From: an uncultured Amylibacter sp.
GTDB lineage: Bacteria > Pseudomonadota > Alphaproteobacteria > Rhodobacterales > Rhodobacteraceae
DNA: 64,000 nucleotides
Reading direction: 5' to 3'
NCBI GenBank assembly: GCA_943846615.1
Contig: OX044354.1
Location: 996,359-1,060,358, forward strand
Shown: positions 54,210 to 62,610 of the stretch, in pieces
Layout of the letters: each line of letters opens with the position of its first letter
How positions within the stretch are numbered: position 1 is the stretch's first letter
Made by a program: the position numbers and the translations under genes
Notes under the pieces: model-generated
What the model was told of the DNA's origin: nothing
The model's database searches: none
What the model saw: only the letters and a program-made list of their open reading frames with translations

Positions 54210-54258
54210 CTAAAAACTATCGTATTTTTGTAGGCCGAGTTAAGTCGACCTACAAGTC

Positions 54259-54735
54259 TTATTCAGCAGCTTTTGCCGCTTTTGTGACTGTTAGTGATCC
54301 ACCAGCTTTTGCAACGGCTTCAACTGCTGATGCAGATGCGCCTGTTACTGTGATGTCCAGCTTTGAAGTCACTTCGCCTTTGTTCAAGATACGAATGCCA
54401 TCTTTAACGCGACGAACAAGACCGCTTTCGACCAAAGATGCTTCTGTGATTGGCTTCTTGGCGTCAATTTTCTTGGCGTCGATGAATTTTTGGATCAAGC
54501 CCAAGTTTACTACAGAGTAAGTCTTGGCGTTGATGTTGTTGAAACCACGTTTCGGCAAACGCATGTACAATGGCATTTGACCGCCTTCGTAACCGTTGAT
54601 TGCTACACCTGAGCGTGACTTTTGACCTTTGATACCACGGCCACCCATTTTACCGGTACCAGAACCTGGACCACGGCCAATGCGTTTACGGCGTTTTGTT
54701 GCACCTGGGTTGTCTGAAAGTTGATTCAGTTTCAT
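54259..54735 (-). CDS. rplO: 50S ribosomal protein L15
   Basis: The 158-residue protein starts [22 protein letters not shown], followed by [11 protein letters not shown] and the Q-K-S-R-S-G-V family signature. It is separated from rpmD upstream by about 1.2 kb containing two unrelated genes and a terminator, so it probably has its own promoter. Confidence 0.97.
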   Translation of the reverse strand: MKLNQLSDNPGATKRRKRIGRGPGSGTGKMGGRGIKGQKSRSGVAINGYEGGQMPLYMRLPKRGFNNINAKTYSVVNLGLIQKFIDAKKIDAKKPITEASLVESGLVRRVKDGIRILNKGEVTSKLDITVTGASASAVEAVAKAGGSLTVTKAAKAAE

Positions 54736-54865
54736 TTCGCTATCTCCTTTGGCCGGAACTACCCCCGATTAGCGAAAAGGGGCAAACACGGCATGTTTGA
54801 TTCTGTGATCCCAATGACCACTGGGGGCGTATACGATGGGTTGGCATGGGTTTCAAGCCCTTTGG

Positions 54866-55201
54866 CTATTTGTCCTTACCTTCTACAAACATGTGATTTG
54901 CTGGGGTCACACCGCGATCATAGGTGCAGAATGTATCCTCTGCATCATCGGTTTTGGTATGAATTTTGATATTGGTGATCACCTCGACCGCGCCGTGATC
55001 CAAACAGGCCTGTTGTGCGTCTTTGACGATCTGTAACAGATGATCCAATTCGCCCTTCATCGTGGTTTCCATCGCGCCCACTTGGAATGGGACACCCGAT
55101 GCTTTGACGACGGCGATGGCCTGATCAACGACCTCGAAATTATTGCCGTCGCGGACACGTGGAATGACCTGAAAGGCCAGAAATACAACGGGATTAGACA
55201 T
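54866..55201 (-). CDS. thiamine-binding-like (MTH1187/YkoF, UPF0045) protein
   Basis: The 111-residue protein has a ferredoxin-like fold pattern: V-V-F-L-A-F-Q-V-I-P, then A-I-A-V-V-K-A-S-G-V-P-F-Q-V-G-A-M-E-T-T-M-K-G-E, the conserved thiamine-binding family segment. Family members bind thiamine or related pyrimidines. I chose the ATG at 55201, which overlaps the stop of the upstream Dabb gene by 8 nt; upstream in-frame codons lie within that gene. Confidence 0.8.
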   Translation of the reverse strand: MSNPVVFLAFQVIPRVRDGNNFEVVDQAIAVVKASGVPFQVGAMETTMKGELDHLLQIVKDAQQACLDHGAVEVITNIKIHTKTDDAEDTFCTYDRGVTPANHMFVEGKDK

Positions 55202-55487
55202 CAGACAGGAAATCTGCGGCCATGCGTATGTCACGCAATGGGCGCACGATTCTGATGGATTCGGCGTATAATGGATGTGCCTTATAGGCATCCAATTGTG
55301 CTTGATCGGTGAATTCAGCGTAGACCACGAAATCGGGGCCATCGGCGCTGATATAATCGGTTTTCAGGTTACGGCCCACCTCGAATGCGGCGGCATGAGG
55401 ATTATCGGACAACAGATTTAGGCCATCATAAATCGTTTCGGTATCTTTGGGGTCTTTGGCAGTGAAGAAGACGATGTGACGGATCAT
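55194..55487 (-). CDS. Dabb-domain (stress-responsive alpha/beta barrel) protein
   Basis: The protein begins M-I-R-H-I-V-F-F-T-A-K-D and has F-V-V-Y-A-E-F-T-D-Q-A-Q-L-D-A-Y-K-A-H-P, the Dabb signature, in 97 residues. Dabb proteins are ferredoxin-like dimers of mostly unknown role. Start choice: ATG at 55487 gives the family N-terminus; an in-frame ATG at 55499 adds four residues. Neither has a clear SD. It is coupled to the thiamine-binding-like gene. Confidence 0.8.
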   Translation of the reverse strand: MIRHIVFFTAKDPKDTETIYDGLNLLSDNPHAAAFEVGRNLKTDYISADGPDFVVYAEFTDQAQLDAYKAHPLYAESIRIVRPLRDIRMAADFLSDV

Positions 55488-55605
55488 GGGGGGGCTCATT
55501 TTTCGTGGTAAACACGTCCTAAACTGAAAGTGCGGCAGGCTCAACGGGCATATGCGCGCGCTGGGGTAAGGAATGCGGATCGGCATAAAGACAACGTCGG
55601 TATTG

Positions 55606-55638
55606 CGTCTAGTTTACGTCTAGATAACGTCTAGACGT
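55606..55638. repeat. three tandem CGTCTAG units at 11-bp period
   Basis: CGTCTAG begins at 55606, 55617 and 55628, exactly 11 bp apart, the last extending to the palindrome ACGTCTAGACGT. Helical phasing suggests a regulator array about 120 bp upstream of the Dabb gene. Confidence 0.6.
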
Positions 55639-55773
55639 TGGGTGGCATTGGGAAAGGTTAAGATTTGGCGCAAGCCGTGCATCGCAGGCCCTTGGGAAGG
55701 CGGCCGAACTTCACTGTAGGCCACTTTATTCTGGCCGCGTTCTTTTACTTAGGTTTGGTACGCGAGAGCGCAA

Positions 55774-55857
55774 AATCGCCAGCCCGCCGGACGGCTCTCG
55801 GGTATTCTGCGAATACCCTGCCACTGATAGGCCAGCGATGCACGGCGGCCTGTGGCC
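55774..55857. repeat. dispersed G+C-rich repeat, copy 1
   Basis: AAATCGCCA...CCCG...CGG, then CAGCGATGCACGGCGGC (55833-55849), recur at 61800-61845. Between them this copy has additional inverted repeats (GGTATTC/GAATACC). Confidence 0.6.
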
Positions 55858-55882
55858 TTGATTCCGTGCGGGTGCCAAACAG

Positions 55883-55914
55883 AAAAACGCCCCGCTGTTT
55901 CCAGCGAGGCGTTC
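55883..55914 (-). terminator. terminator after rpmD
   Basis: On the minus strand GAACGCCTCGCTG pairs with CAGCGGGGCGTT (one mismatch, GAAA loop) and is followed by TTTTTC. It splits the spc operon between rpmD and rplO. Confidence 0.85.
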
Positions 55915-55939
55915 TAATTATTAGCAAAGCTAAAAGGCG

Positions 55940-56128
55940 TTAGCCCTTCTCTTCGATGATTTCTACCATGTGAGAAACCTTGCGCACCATGCCGCGTACA
56001 GAAGGTGTGTCTTCCAGCTCGCGTGTTTTGTGCATTTTGTTTAGGCCCAAGCCGATCAACGTTTGACGCTGGTCTTTTGGACGACGGATTGGTGAACCAA
56101 CCTGTTTTACGACGATTGTTTTAGCCAT
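55940..56128 (-). CDS. rpmD: 50S ribosomal protein L30
   Basis: The 62-residue protein starts [16 protein letters not shown] and has the [11 protein letters not shown] signature. It is 3 nt after rpsE and is followed by a strong terminator. Confidence 0.97.
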   Translation of the reverse strand: MAKTIVVKQVGSPIRRPKDQRQTLIGLGLNKMHKTRELEDTPSVRGMVRKVSHMVEIIEEKG

Positions 56129-56131
56129 GAT

Positions 56132-56668
56132 TTATGCCTCTTCTTTCGGAAGGATGTCAGAAACCTTCTTGCCGCGACGTTGTGCAACTGAACGTGGTGA
56201 CGCTTCTTTGGTCAGGCCGTTCATTGTTGCGCGGATCATGTTGTATGGGTTCGCTGAACCGATAGATTTTGAAACAACGTCTTGGACGCCAAGCATTTCA
56301 AAAACAGCACGCATTGGACCACCAGCGATGATACCAGTACCTTGTGGTGCGGTACGCATCACAACTTTACCAGCGCCGTGACGACCGTTTACATCGTGGT
56401 GCAATGTACGGCCTTCGCGCAATGGAACGCGGATCATTTGACGTTTTGCTTGCTCTGTTGCTTTACGGATCGCTTCAGGTACTTCTTTTGCTTTACCTTT
56501 ACCGTAGCCAACGCGGCCTTTTTGGTCGCCTACAACAACAAGTGCTGCAAAACCAAAACGCTTACCGCCTTTTACTGTTTTAGAAACGCGGTTAATCGCA
56601 ACCAAGCGATCCTGAAATTCTGGTGTCTCGTCGCGATCGCGACCTCGACGGTTGTCATCTCTAGCCAT
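56132..56668 (-). CDS. rpsE: 30S ribosomal protein S5
   Basis: The 178-residue protein has [20 protein letters not shown], the conserved double-stranded-RNA-binding S5 signature, and [14 protein letters not shown]5 contributes to decoding accuracy. A hairpin lies in the 97-bp gap to rplR. Confidence 0.97.
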   Translation of the reverse strand: MARDDNRRGRDRDETPEFQDRLVAINRVSKTVKGGKRFGFAALVVVGDQKGRVGYGKGKAKEVPEAIRKATEQAKRQMIRVPLREGRTLHHDVNGRHGAGKVVMRTAPQGTGIIAGGPMRAVFEMLGVQDVVSKSIGSANPYNMIRATMNGLTKEASPRSVAQRRGKKVSDILPKEEA

Positions 56669-56739
56669 TGTGGCCTCCTATGAGTTGGGCAATGCCCGAA
56701 TAATATCAATCCCAGTGGGCGAATGCCCCCGGATCATCG

Positions 56740-56759
56740 AGGCGGGCCAAAGCCCGCCT
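56740..56759 (-). other. intercistronic hairpin rplR/rpsE
   Basis: AGGCGGGC and GCCCGCCT form a perfect 8-bp stem with a CAAA loop 6 nt after the rplR stop. No T-run follows. Confidence 0.65.
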
Positions 56760-56765
56760 GCAATT

Positions 56766-57125
56766 TTAGAACTGTAGACCGCCTTCGCGGGCTGCATCGG
56801 CCAAAGCTTTGACCTTACCGTGGAAAACGAAACCGCCACGATCAAAGTAGCATACTTCTACGCCAGCTTTTTTCGCACGTTCCGCAATCGCAGCACCAAC
56901 CTTAGTGGATGCTTCTACGTTGTTTTTACCAACAACGCCCAATGCTTTTTCCAAGGAAGAAGCAGAAGCGATTGTTGTGCCGTTTACATCGTCGATCAAT
57001 TGAACGGAGATGTTTTTAGACGAACGGTGAACGCTAAGACGCGGACGACCATTTGCCATTTTCTTAATTTTGTTCCGGTTGCGCATACGGCGCTTAAGGA
57101 ACAGTGTTCTTCTAGTCTGTGCCAT
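56766..57125 (-). CDS. rplR: 50S ribosomal protein L18
   Basis: The 119-residue protein has the basic N-terminus with [10 protein letters not shown] and [13 protein letters not shown], then [17 protein letters not shown]18 binds 5S rRNA. It follows rplF after 12 nt. Confidence 0.97.
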   Translation of the reverse strand: MAQTRRTLFLKRRMRNRNKIKKMANGRPRLSVHRSSKNISVQLIDDVNGTTIASASSLEKALGVVGKNNVEASTKVGAAIAERAKKAGVEVCYFDRGGFVFHGKVKALADAAREGGLQF

Positions 57126-57137
57126 TGTTTAAGCTCC

Positions 57138-57671
57138 TTACTTAGACTTACCTTCTTTGCGGAAGATGTATTCGTCTTTGTATTTAATGCCTTTACCTTT
57201 GTAAGGTTCAGGTTTGCGCCATTCGCGGATCTTCGCTGCAACTTCGCCAACTTGCTGTTGGTCGATGCCTTCGACGATGATTTCAGTTGGTTTCGGTGCT
57301 GTTACCGTGATGCCCGCAGGCACATCGAACAACACGTCATGTGAATAACCAAGCGCCAATTTCAGGACATTGCCCTGCATTGTTGCACGGTAACCAACAC
57401 CGTTGATTTCAAGTTCTTTTTTGAAACCTTCAGTCACACCCAAAACACAGTTTGCGATTTGTGTGCGTGACATGCCCCACTGTTGTTTCGCACGCTTTGA
57501 TGAACCACGAGGGGTTACAGCAACAGCGTTCTCTTCAACAGCAAGAGATACATCATCAGCGGCCTTGAAGGTGCGAACACCTTTTGGGCCTTTGATTTCG
57601 ACAGTTTGACCAGAAACGGTAGCTGTAACACCACCTGGCAGGTCGACTGGTTTTTTACCAATACGTGACAT
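57138..57671 (-). CDS. rplF: 50S ribosomal protein L6
   Basis: The 177-residue protein starts M-S-R-I-G-K-K-P-V and ends with the L6 signature [11 protein letters not shown]. It sits near the factor-binding site of the large subunit. It follows rpsH after 9 nt. Confidence 0.98.
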   Translation of the reverse strand: MSRIGKKPVDLPGGVTATVSGQTVEIKGPKGVRTFKAADDVSLAVEENAVAVTPRGSSKRAKQQWGMSRTQIANCVLGVTEGFKKELEINGVGYRATMQGNVLKLALGYSHDVLFDVPAGITVTAPKPTEIIVEGIDQQQVGEVAAKIREWRKPEPYKGKGIKYKDEYIFRKEGKSK

Positions 57672-57680
57672 ATCTGCCTC

Positions 57681-58073
57681 CTAGAAAATTGTGCACAACA
57701 CTTCGCCGCCAACGTTGGCTGCGCGTGCTTGTGCATCTGACATCACACCCTTGGGTGTTGATACGATTGAAATTCCCAGACCTTGGCGAACTGTTGGAAT
57801 GTCAGAAGAACCGACGTAAACACGACGACCTGGTTTTGACACACGTTTTAGTTCTTTGATTACTGGTTCACCGTCGAAATATTTCAAAGAAATTTCCAAC
57901 TCTGGGTGACCAGCGTCTGAAGTGGCGGTTTCAAAACCACGGATGTAACCTTCGCTCTGAAGAACGTCGAGTACCCAACCACGTAGTTTTGAAGCAGGTG
58001 TTTTGACTGTGGATTTGCCACGCAAGTGTGCGTTGCGAATTCGTGTCAACATATCACCGATAGGATCGTTCAT
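57681..58073 (-). CDS. rpsH: 30S ribosomal protein S8
   Basis: The 130-residue protein starts [15 protein letters not shown] and has the C-terminal [14 protein letters not shown] signature. S8 binds 16S rRNA and is the usual translational repressor of the spc operon. Confidence 0.98.
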   Translation of the reverse strand: MNDPIGDMLTRIRNAHLRGKSTVKTPASKLRGWVLDVLQSEGYIRGFETATSDAGHPELEISLKYFDGEPVIKELKRVSKPGRRVYVGSSDIPTVRQGLGISIVSTPKGVMSDAQARAANVGGEVLCTIF

Positions 58074-58084
58074 AGTATTTCTCC

Positions 58085-58390
58085 TTACCAGCTTGACTTG
58101 ACCATGCCTGGGATCTGGCCGTCAGACGCCAATTGGCGCAACGCGATACGAGACATTTTCAGTTTACGGTAATAACCCTTCGGACGACCCGTTACCTTAC
58201 AACGATTGTGCAAGCGAGTAGCTGATGAGTTACGTGGAAGTTCAGCCAATTTCAGACGTGCCTTGAAGCGCTCTTCCATTGGTAGATCTTGGTTATTTGC
58301 GATTTCTTTCAACGCAGCACGCTTTGCAGCATACTTAGCGACCAGCTTTTCACGCTTGATCTGACGTTGAACCATTGCTGATTTAGCCAT
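58085..58390 (-). CDS. rpsN: 30S ribosomal protein S14
   Basis: The 101-residue protein is the long, zinc-free form, with [16 protein letters not shown] and ending G-M-V-K-S-S-W. It lies between rplE and rpsH as usual. Confidence 0.98.
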   Translation of the reverse strand: MAKSAMVQRQIKREKLVAKYAAKRAALKEIANNQDLPMEERFKARLKLAELPRNSSATRLHNRCKVTGRPKGYYRKLKMSRIALRQLASDGQIPGMVKSSW

Positions 58391-58407
58391 TAGTTCTCTC
58401 CTTGCGC

Positions 58408-58959
58408 TTAGCTGGTGAAAGGCATGTTGAAATTCTTCAACAAAGCCAATGCTTCAGCGTCTGTGTTAGCGGTTGTGCTGATAGCGATGTCCATGCCCCA
58501 CATTTCATCGATTTTATCGTAATCGATTTCTGGGAATACGATGTGCTCTTTCAAACCCATGGCATAGTTGCCACGACCGTCGAAAGATTTTGCCGAGATA
58601 CCGCGGAAATCGCGGATACGAGGCATTGCAACCGTGATCAAACGATCAAGGAAGTCGTACATTTGATCGCCACGCAAGGTGACTTTACAACCCAAAGGCA
58701 TCTCTTCGCGAACGCGGAAACCAGCGATTGATTTCTTTGCTTTCGTGATTACTGGCTGTTGGCCAGCAATAGATGCCATATCAGCAACAGCAGAACGGAT
58801 TTTCTTAGAATCGTTTACTGTTTCGCCAATACCCATGTTTAGGGTGATTTTTGTGATCTTTGGGATCATCATGTCGTTCTTGTATGCGAATTCTTCTTTC
58901 ATCGCAGGACGAACAACATCAGCGTATGCCGTTTTCAGGCGTGGTGTATAATCAGCCAT
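58408..58959 (-). CDS. rplE: 50S ribosomal protein L5
   Basis: The 183-residue protein has [21 protein letters not shown] and [13 protein letters not shown] near the end. L5 binds 5S rRNA with L18. It overlaps rplX by 8 nt. Confidence 0.98.
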   Translation of the reverse strand: MADYTPRLKTAYADVVRPAMKEEFAYKNDMMIPKITKITLNMGIGETVNDSKKIRSAVADMASIAGQQPVITKAKKSIAGFRVREEMPLGCKVTLRGDQMYDFLDRLITVAMPRIRDFRGISAKSFDGRGNYAMGLKEHIVFPEIDYDKIDEMWGMDIAISTTANTDAEALALLKNFNMPFTS

Positions 58960-59266
58960 CGATCAACGCTCCTGATTTTTTCGCAAAACGTACTTTCTTG
59001 TCGCCTTCCATTTTGAAACCAACGCGTGTTGCGCCGCCTTCTTTTGGATCGATGATTGCCAAGTTTGACAATTCAATCGGCATTTCAACAGAAACGCGGC
59101 CACCTTGTGACGTTTGGGATTGTTTTGTGTGGCGAACAGCAACGTTCACGCCAGCAACTACAGCTTTACCAGCAGATGGGTTTACAGAGGTGATTTCACC
59201 CTCTTTGCCCTTATCTTTGCCAGTTAGCACGATGACCTTGTCACCTTTTTTCAACTTAGCAGCCAT
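58952..59266 (-). CDS. rplX: 50S ribosomal protein L24
   Basis: The 104-residue protein has the KOW motif [20 protein letters not shown], then [10 protein letters not shown]. It overlaps rplN by 1 nt and rplE by 8 nt. Confidence 0.98.
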   Translation of the reverse strand: MAAKLKKGDKVIVLTGKDKGKEGEITSVNPSAGKAVVAGVNVAVRHTKQSQTSQGGRVSVEMPIELSNLAIIDPKEGGATRVGFKMEGDKKVRFAKKSGALIDG

Positions 59267-59634
59267 TACAGAACCTCCGGTGCCAAAGACACGATTTTCA
59301 TGAAGTTCTTTGCACGCAATTCGCGAACAACTGGGCCAAAGATACGTGTACCGATTGGCTCATTTGCGTTGTTCAGAATAACAGCAGCATTACCGTCGAA
59401 ACGGATTGCTGTGCCATCTTCACGACGTACTTCTTTGGCTGTGCGAACAACCACCGCTTTGCGAACGTCGCCTTTTTTCACGCGTCCGCGTGGAATGGCT
59501 TCTTTCACAGAAACGACAATAACGTCTCCAACAGAAGCGTACTTCCGTTTAGAACCGCCTAAAACCTTGATGCACTGAACACGGCGCGCGCCGCTGTTGT
59601 CAGCTACATCCAGATTAGTTTGCATCTGGATCAT
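59266..59634 (-). CDS. rplN: 50S ribosomal protein L14
   Basis: The 122-residue protein has [17 protein letters not shown], the [11 protein letters not shown] segment and C-terminal [20 protein letters not shown]14 is at the subunit interface. Confidence 0.98.
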   Translation of the reverse strand: MIQMQTNLDVADNSGARRVQCIKVLGGSKRKYASVGDVIVVSVKEAIPRGRVKKGDVRKAVVVRTAKEVRREDGTAIRFDGNAAVILNNANEPIGTRIFGPVVRELRAKNFMKIVSLAPEVL

Positions 59635-59694
59635 TGGGTTTCCTCCGACCTTTGAGGACCATGCATATTCGGCCCCAGGGTTTCGTTAAACTGA

Positions 59695-59925
59695 TCAGTC
59701 AGTAATGACTGTCCAGCGTTTCGTCTTCGAAATCGGTGCACATTCTTGAATGCGTACTTTGTCACCGATTTTGAATTGGTTTTGTGCATCGTGTGCACGG
59801 TATGTTTTAGACTTACGAATAGTCTTCTTCATCACTGGGTGCTGAAAGCTACGTTGTACTGATACAGATACAGTTTGCTCGTTTTGGTCACCTGTTACAG
59901 TGCCGGCTAGAATACGCTTTGGCAT
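59695..59925 (-). CDS. rpsQ: 30S ribosomal protein S17
   Basis: The 76-residue protein has [21 protein letters not shown] and [13 protein letters not shown], the S17 pattern. It follows rpmC after 12 nt. Confidence 0.97.
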   Translation of the reverse strand: MPKRILAGTVTGDQNEQTVSVSVQRSFQHPVMKKTIRKSKTYRAHDAQNQFKIGDKVRIQECAPISKTKRWTVITD

Positions 59926-59937
59926 AGGTTAGGTTCC

Positions 59938-60147
59938 TTATTCAGCGGCCGCGGCTGCGGCTTTTTCGTTCAAGATTGTCAAAACACGGGCTGCGTCACG
60001 ACGTGCCGCTTTCATGCGAGACGTTGATTCTGCTTGGCCAGTGGCCTTTTGAAAGCGCAGGTTGAATTGCTCTTTCTTCAATACTTCAAGCTCTTTGCGA
60101 AGCTCATCAGGCGTTTTATCGCGTAGTTCAGTGGCGTTCATTGCCAT
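59938..60147 (-). CDS. rpmC: 50S ribosomal protein L29
   Basis: The 69-residue protein has the L29 pattern [26 protein letters not shown] and [13 protein letters not shown]. Upstream, where rplP and rpsC would normally lie, there are unrelated genes to the window edge, so it is the first ribosomal gene of this block. Confidence 0.96.
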   Translation of the reverse strand: MAMNATELRDKTPDELRKELEVLKKEQFNLRFQKATGQAESTSRMKAARRDAARVLTILNEKAAAAAAE

Positions 60148-60316
60148 ATCCTTTCAACATCACTGGTAGGCCCAACTTGGCGTGTGTTTCGCACACGCAT
60201 AGGTCACCCCGAATCCAGTGGAGTACATTAGAACCGTCCCTTTAGAGGGGATTCTCGTTTGTGGCAAGGGGATAAGGGGGATTTGTTGGGGTTTGTTTAT
60301 AATACATGTCGTGATG

Positions 60317-60898
60317 TCATTTTGGGCTGACGACGTTTATGGCAAGACATCTCGATCGACCGACTTTAGCATAAGCATGCTCAGGCGACGGATCAAAATA
60401 TATCGAGTCCCCTACACCCAAACGATGCTTATCCTTTTTAATCGTTACATCTAATGTACCCTCCATCACATAAATGAACTCTGCCCCTTTATGTGAATGA
60501 GGTTCAGTGGGAGATGAATCCGTAAACTCCGTTAGAAATGACTCAAAGCTGCGGTCGGACACGGGGAAATCCAAGCTTTCGAAAAAGAACTGAGGCGTGC
60601 CTTCCATTTTGTTTGGCATGCGCATTCGATCTTTGGCACGTACGATGGACGCAACTGGTTTTTCGGCCTTAGCATTAAAGAAGTGATCAAGGCCAACGCC
60701 AAACACCATTGATATCCGCAATAACGTCGGGAGGGTCGGAAAAATCTGGCCCCTTTCAATCCGAGACAACATCGCTGCTGATAGGCCTGTGTGCTTGCCT
60801 AGTTGTTCCAGCCCTAACCCTTTGGCCACGCGCAGGGTTCGAATCGTCGCGCCAATTTCATATTCTTCCAGACCTTCAGTCAGTGTTTCAGATAACAT
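60317..60898 (-). CDS. XRE-family regulator with C-terminal cupin domain
   Basis: The 193-residue protein has a Cro/CI HTH (about 16-70, I-R-T-L-R-V-A-K-G-L-G-L-E-Q-L-G-K-H-T-G) and a cupin domain (about 110-190) with P-H-S-H-K-G-A-E-F-I-Y-V-M-E-G as metal- or ligand-binding strand pair. Such regulators sense small metabolites and often repress adjacent genes. The gap to the divergent fasciclin gene is full of TGCAA-type palindromes, likely its operators. Confidence 0.88.
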   Translation of the reverse strand: MLSETLTEGLEEYEIGATIRTLRVAKGLGLEQLGKHTGLSAAMLSRIERGQIFPTLPTLLRISMVFGVGLDHFFNAKAEKPVASIVRAKDRMRMPNKMEGTPQFFFESLDFPVSDRSFESFLTEFTDSSPTEPHSHKGAEFIYVMEGTLDVTIKKDKHRLGVGDSIYFDPSPEHAYAKVGRSRCLAINVVSPK

Positions 60899-60911
60899 TT
60901 CAAACCTCTCC

Positions 60912-61003
60912 TTGCATTAAATGCAAATTTGCAATGTGGTTTTTGCGCCAAATGCAATAACTGCATTTTTATTTCATTTTTGCTTGTTATGCAAATTATT
61001 TGC
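60912..61003. promoter_or_regulatory. cluster of TGCAA palindromes, candidate operator array
   Basis: TTGCATTAAATGCAA (60912-60926) overlaps TGCAAATTTGCA (60922-60933). Next come AAATGCA-N5-TGCATTT (60950-60968) and GCAAA-TTA-TTTGC (60991-61003). All share the half-site TGCAA and lie between two divergent genes. Repetition is seen; binding by the XRE-cupin protein is inferred. Confidence 0.65.
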
Positions 61004-61076
61004 TTGCAACACAAATATCAAGCCGCAAAGATCTTGTGGCGGCTACGACATCAGAAACCTCAAAAGGAACGTAAAA

Positions 61077-61601
61077 ATGACAAACACTTCTTCAAAACTA
61101 ACAGCTTTCACTGTTGCGCTTGGACTTACCTTGTCCGCAAGTGCGGCAAATGCAAAGGATATCGTTGATACAGCAGTTGGCGCAGGAACCTTCAATACTT
61201 TGGTCGCGGCAGTTGGCGCCGCTGGTTTGGTGGACACATTGAAAGGTGACGGCCCATTCACAGTATTTGCACCAACAGACGAAGCGTTCGCGGCATTGCC
61301 AGCTGGTACGGTTGAAACCTTGCTAAAGCCAGAAAACAAAGATCAGCTGACGAACATCCTGCTGTACCATGTTGATGATCGCATGCTGAGTTCCGATATG
61401 ATCCCAGCTGGTTCGACATACATCAAACCGATCCTATCCAGCGAACGCCTGTGCGTGAAAGCATCAAGTGCCGGTGTTTCCATTGCAGATGGTACAGGCC
61501 AAATGGCAAATGTTGTTGCGGCAGACATTAAAACAGATAATGGCGTGATCCACGTAATCGATAAGGTGTTGCTACCGGGCACACGCCCCGCCTGCCACTA
61601 A
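61077..61601 (+). CDS. fasciclin (FAS1) domain exported protein
   Basis: The 174-residue protein has a signal peptide (ending A-S-A-A-N-A) and one FAS1 domain: [34 protein letters not shown] and [12 protein letters not shown], the FAS1 H1 and H2 motifs. Secreted FAS1 proteins mediate adhesion or matrix interactions. AAGGA precedes the ATG at 61077; the open frame from 60921 has no SD. Confidence 0.92.
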   Translation: MTNTSSKLTAFTVALGLTLSASAANAKDIVDTAVGAGTFNTLVAAVGAAGLVDTLKGDGPFTVFAPTDEAFAALPAGTVETLLKPENKDQLTNILLYHVDDRMLSSDMIPAGSTYIKPILSSERLCVKASSAGVSIADGTGQMANVVAADIKTDNGVIHVIDKVLLPGTRPACH

Positions 61602-61652
61602 CCCACTAACCCACGAACTCCAGTTCCCCACAACATGTTCGTTGGGTAGATG

Positions 61653-61686
61653 CGCCCCTTGCTGACAACAGCAAGGGGCGTTTTTG
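61653..61686 (+). terminator. strong terminator after fasciclin gene
   Basis: CGCCCCTTGCTG and CAGCAAGGGGCG form a perfect 12-bp stem with an ACAA loop, followed by TTTTT. Confidence 0.92.
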
Positions 61687-61797
61687 TTTGGCTGGAGTGG
61701 CGTTCATCGCTGGCCCGTGGGGTGGCGATGATTAAATGATGTTGGGCAATTTATATAGGCCAAGTGTCTTTATTTAGCTGTATGCCGTGGCGGTTGC

Positions 61798-61845
61798 CAA
61801 ATCGCCATCCCGTCGGGACGGGACAGCGATGCACGGCGGCTACGC
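61798..61845. repeat. dispersed G+C-rich repeat, copy 2
   Basis: AAATCGCCATCCCGTCGGGA begins the unit; CAGCGATGCACGGCGGC (61824-61840) is identical to 55833-55849. Internal palindromes CCCGTCGGGACGGG and GCGGCTACGCCGC make it REP-like. Confidence 0.6.
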
Positions 61846-61870
61846 CGCTATTTCGTGCTTTAGTGTAACC

Positions 61871-62491
61871 TTACGACCAACCATAGTTAAAACTCACCGA
61901 TATCCGCTCTTCTTCGGCCATGTTCATCGGCACCTCGTGGCGTAGGTAGCTTTCCCATAGCAATACATCGCCTACATCAGGTTGCACGTAGTGAAACGAG
62001 CGTAATTCGGGCCGTGCGTCCGCGTCACGCGGTGGGGCGGCCATCATCATTGGCAGGCGCGGGTCTTCGAATTTTATGGCGCTCGCACCTTCGGGCATGG
62101 ATACATATGTCGTGCCTGAAATTACCGAATGGGGGTGGATGTGGCCGGTGTGAATGCCGCCTTCGGGCAGTATGTTGATCCATAGGCTGTTTAATTTCAA
62201 CTCGCGATCACCCAGATCATATTGTGCATCTTTGGCGAATGCTGCCACGTGTTTATCCAGCGCATCCACGATGTCCTTGAATATCGGAAACCGCCACGGC
62301 AGGTCATCCAGCGAGGCGTAGCTGGTGTAGCCGGGGAAATCATTCGCCTCGCACCAATCTTGGCCCGCTTCGTCATCTTCGGCGATGGAATAGCAGGTGT
62401 TGACCAATTCATCCGCATCGATGGACGCCCCAACGGAATTAATTGCGGCGCGGTACAGGCGGGTGACGAAGAGTGTGGATATATCTGACAT
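61871..62491 (-). CDS. TIGR02466-like putative 2OG-Fe(II) oxygenase
   Basis: The 206-residue protein has S-L-W-I-N-I-L-P-E-G-G-I-H-T-G-H-I-H-P-H-S, T-T-Y-V-S-M-P and L-L-W-E-S-Y-L-R-H-E-V-P with R-I-S-V-S-F-N-Y at the end. This is the TIGR02466 pattern, a double-stranded beta-helix related to 2-oxoglutarate/Fe(II) dioxygenases with candidate iron ligands His (first cluster) and His (L-R-H). Substrate unknown. Confidence 0.8.
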   Translation of the reverse strand: MSDISTLFVTRLYRAAINSVGASIDADELVNTCYSIAEDDEAGQDWCEANDFPGYTSYASLDDLPWRFPIFKDIVDALDKHVAAFAKDAQYDLGDRELKLNSLWINILPEGGIHTGHIHPHSVISGTTYVSMPEGASAIKFEDPRLPMMMAAPPRDADARPELRSFHYVQPDVGDVLLWESYLRHEVPMNMAEEERISVSFNYGWS

Positions 62492-62610
62492 GCCTGCGTT
62501 TTAGCGCAAGCGATGCGCAAAGCATAGGCGGAAAAACACACCGCTAGGTTGTCGTCATTCCCGCAATCATGATTTAAAATGTGGGCAATGATTTTTGAAA
62601 GTTTTGAATT

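Larger units (their letters stand above)
55588..55939. other. spacer splitting the spc operon
   Basis: The 350-bp stretch between rpmD and the Dabb gene has no gene. It contains a three-unit 11-bp repeat (55606-55638), a G+C-rich dispersed repeat (55774-55857) and the rpmD terminator (55883-55914). Confidence 0.65.

Noticed and set aside
55606..55638. The CGTCTAG repeat as a CRISPR-like array
   Set aside because: Units are 7 bp with 4-bp gaps and no spacers; the 11-bp period fits protein-binding phasing instead.
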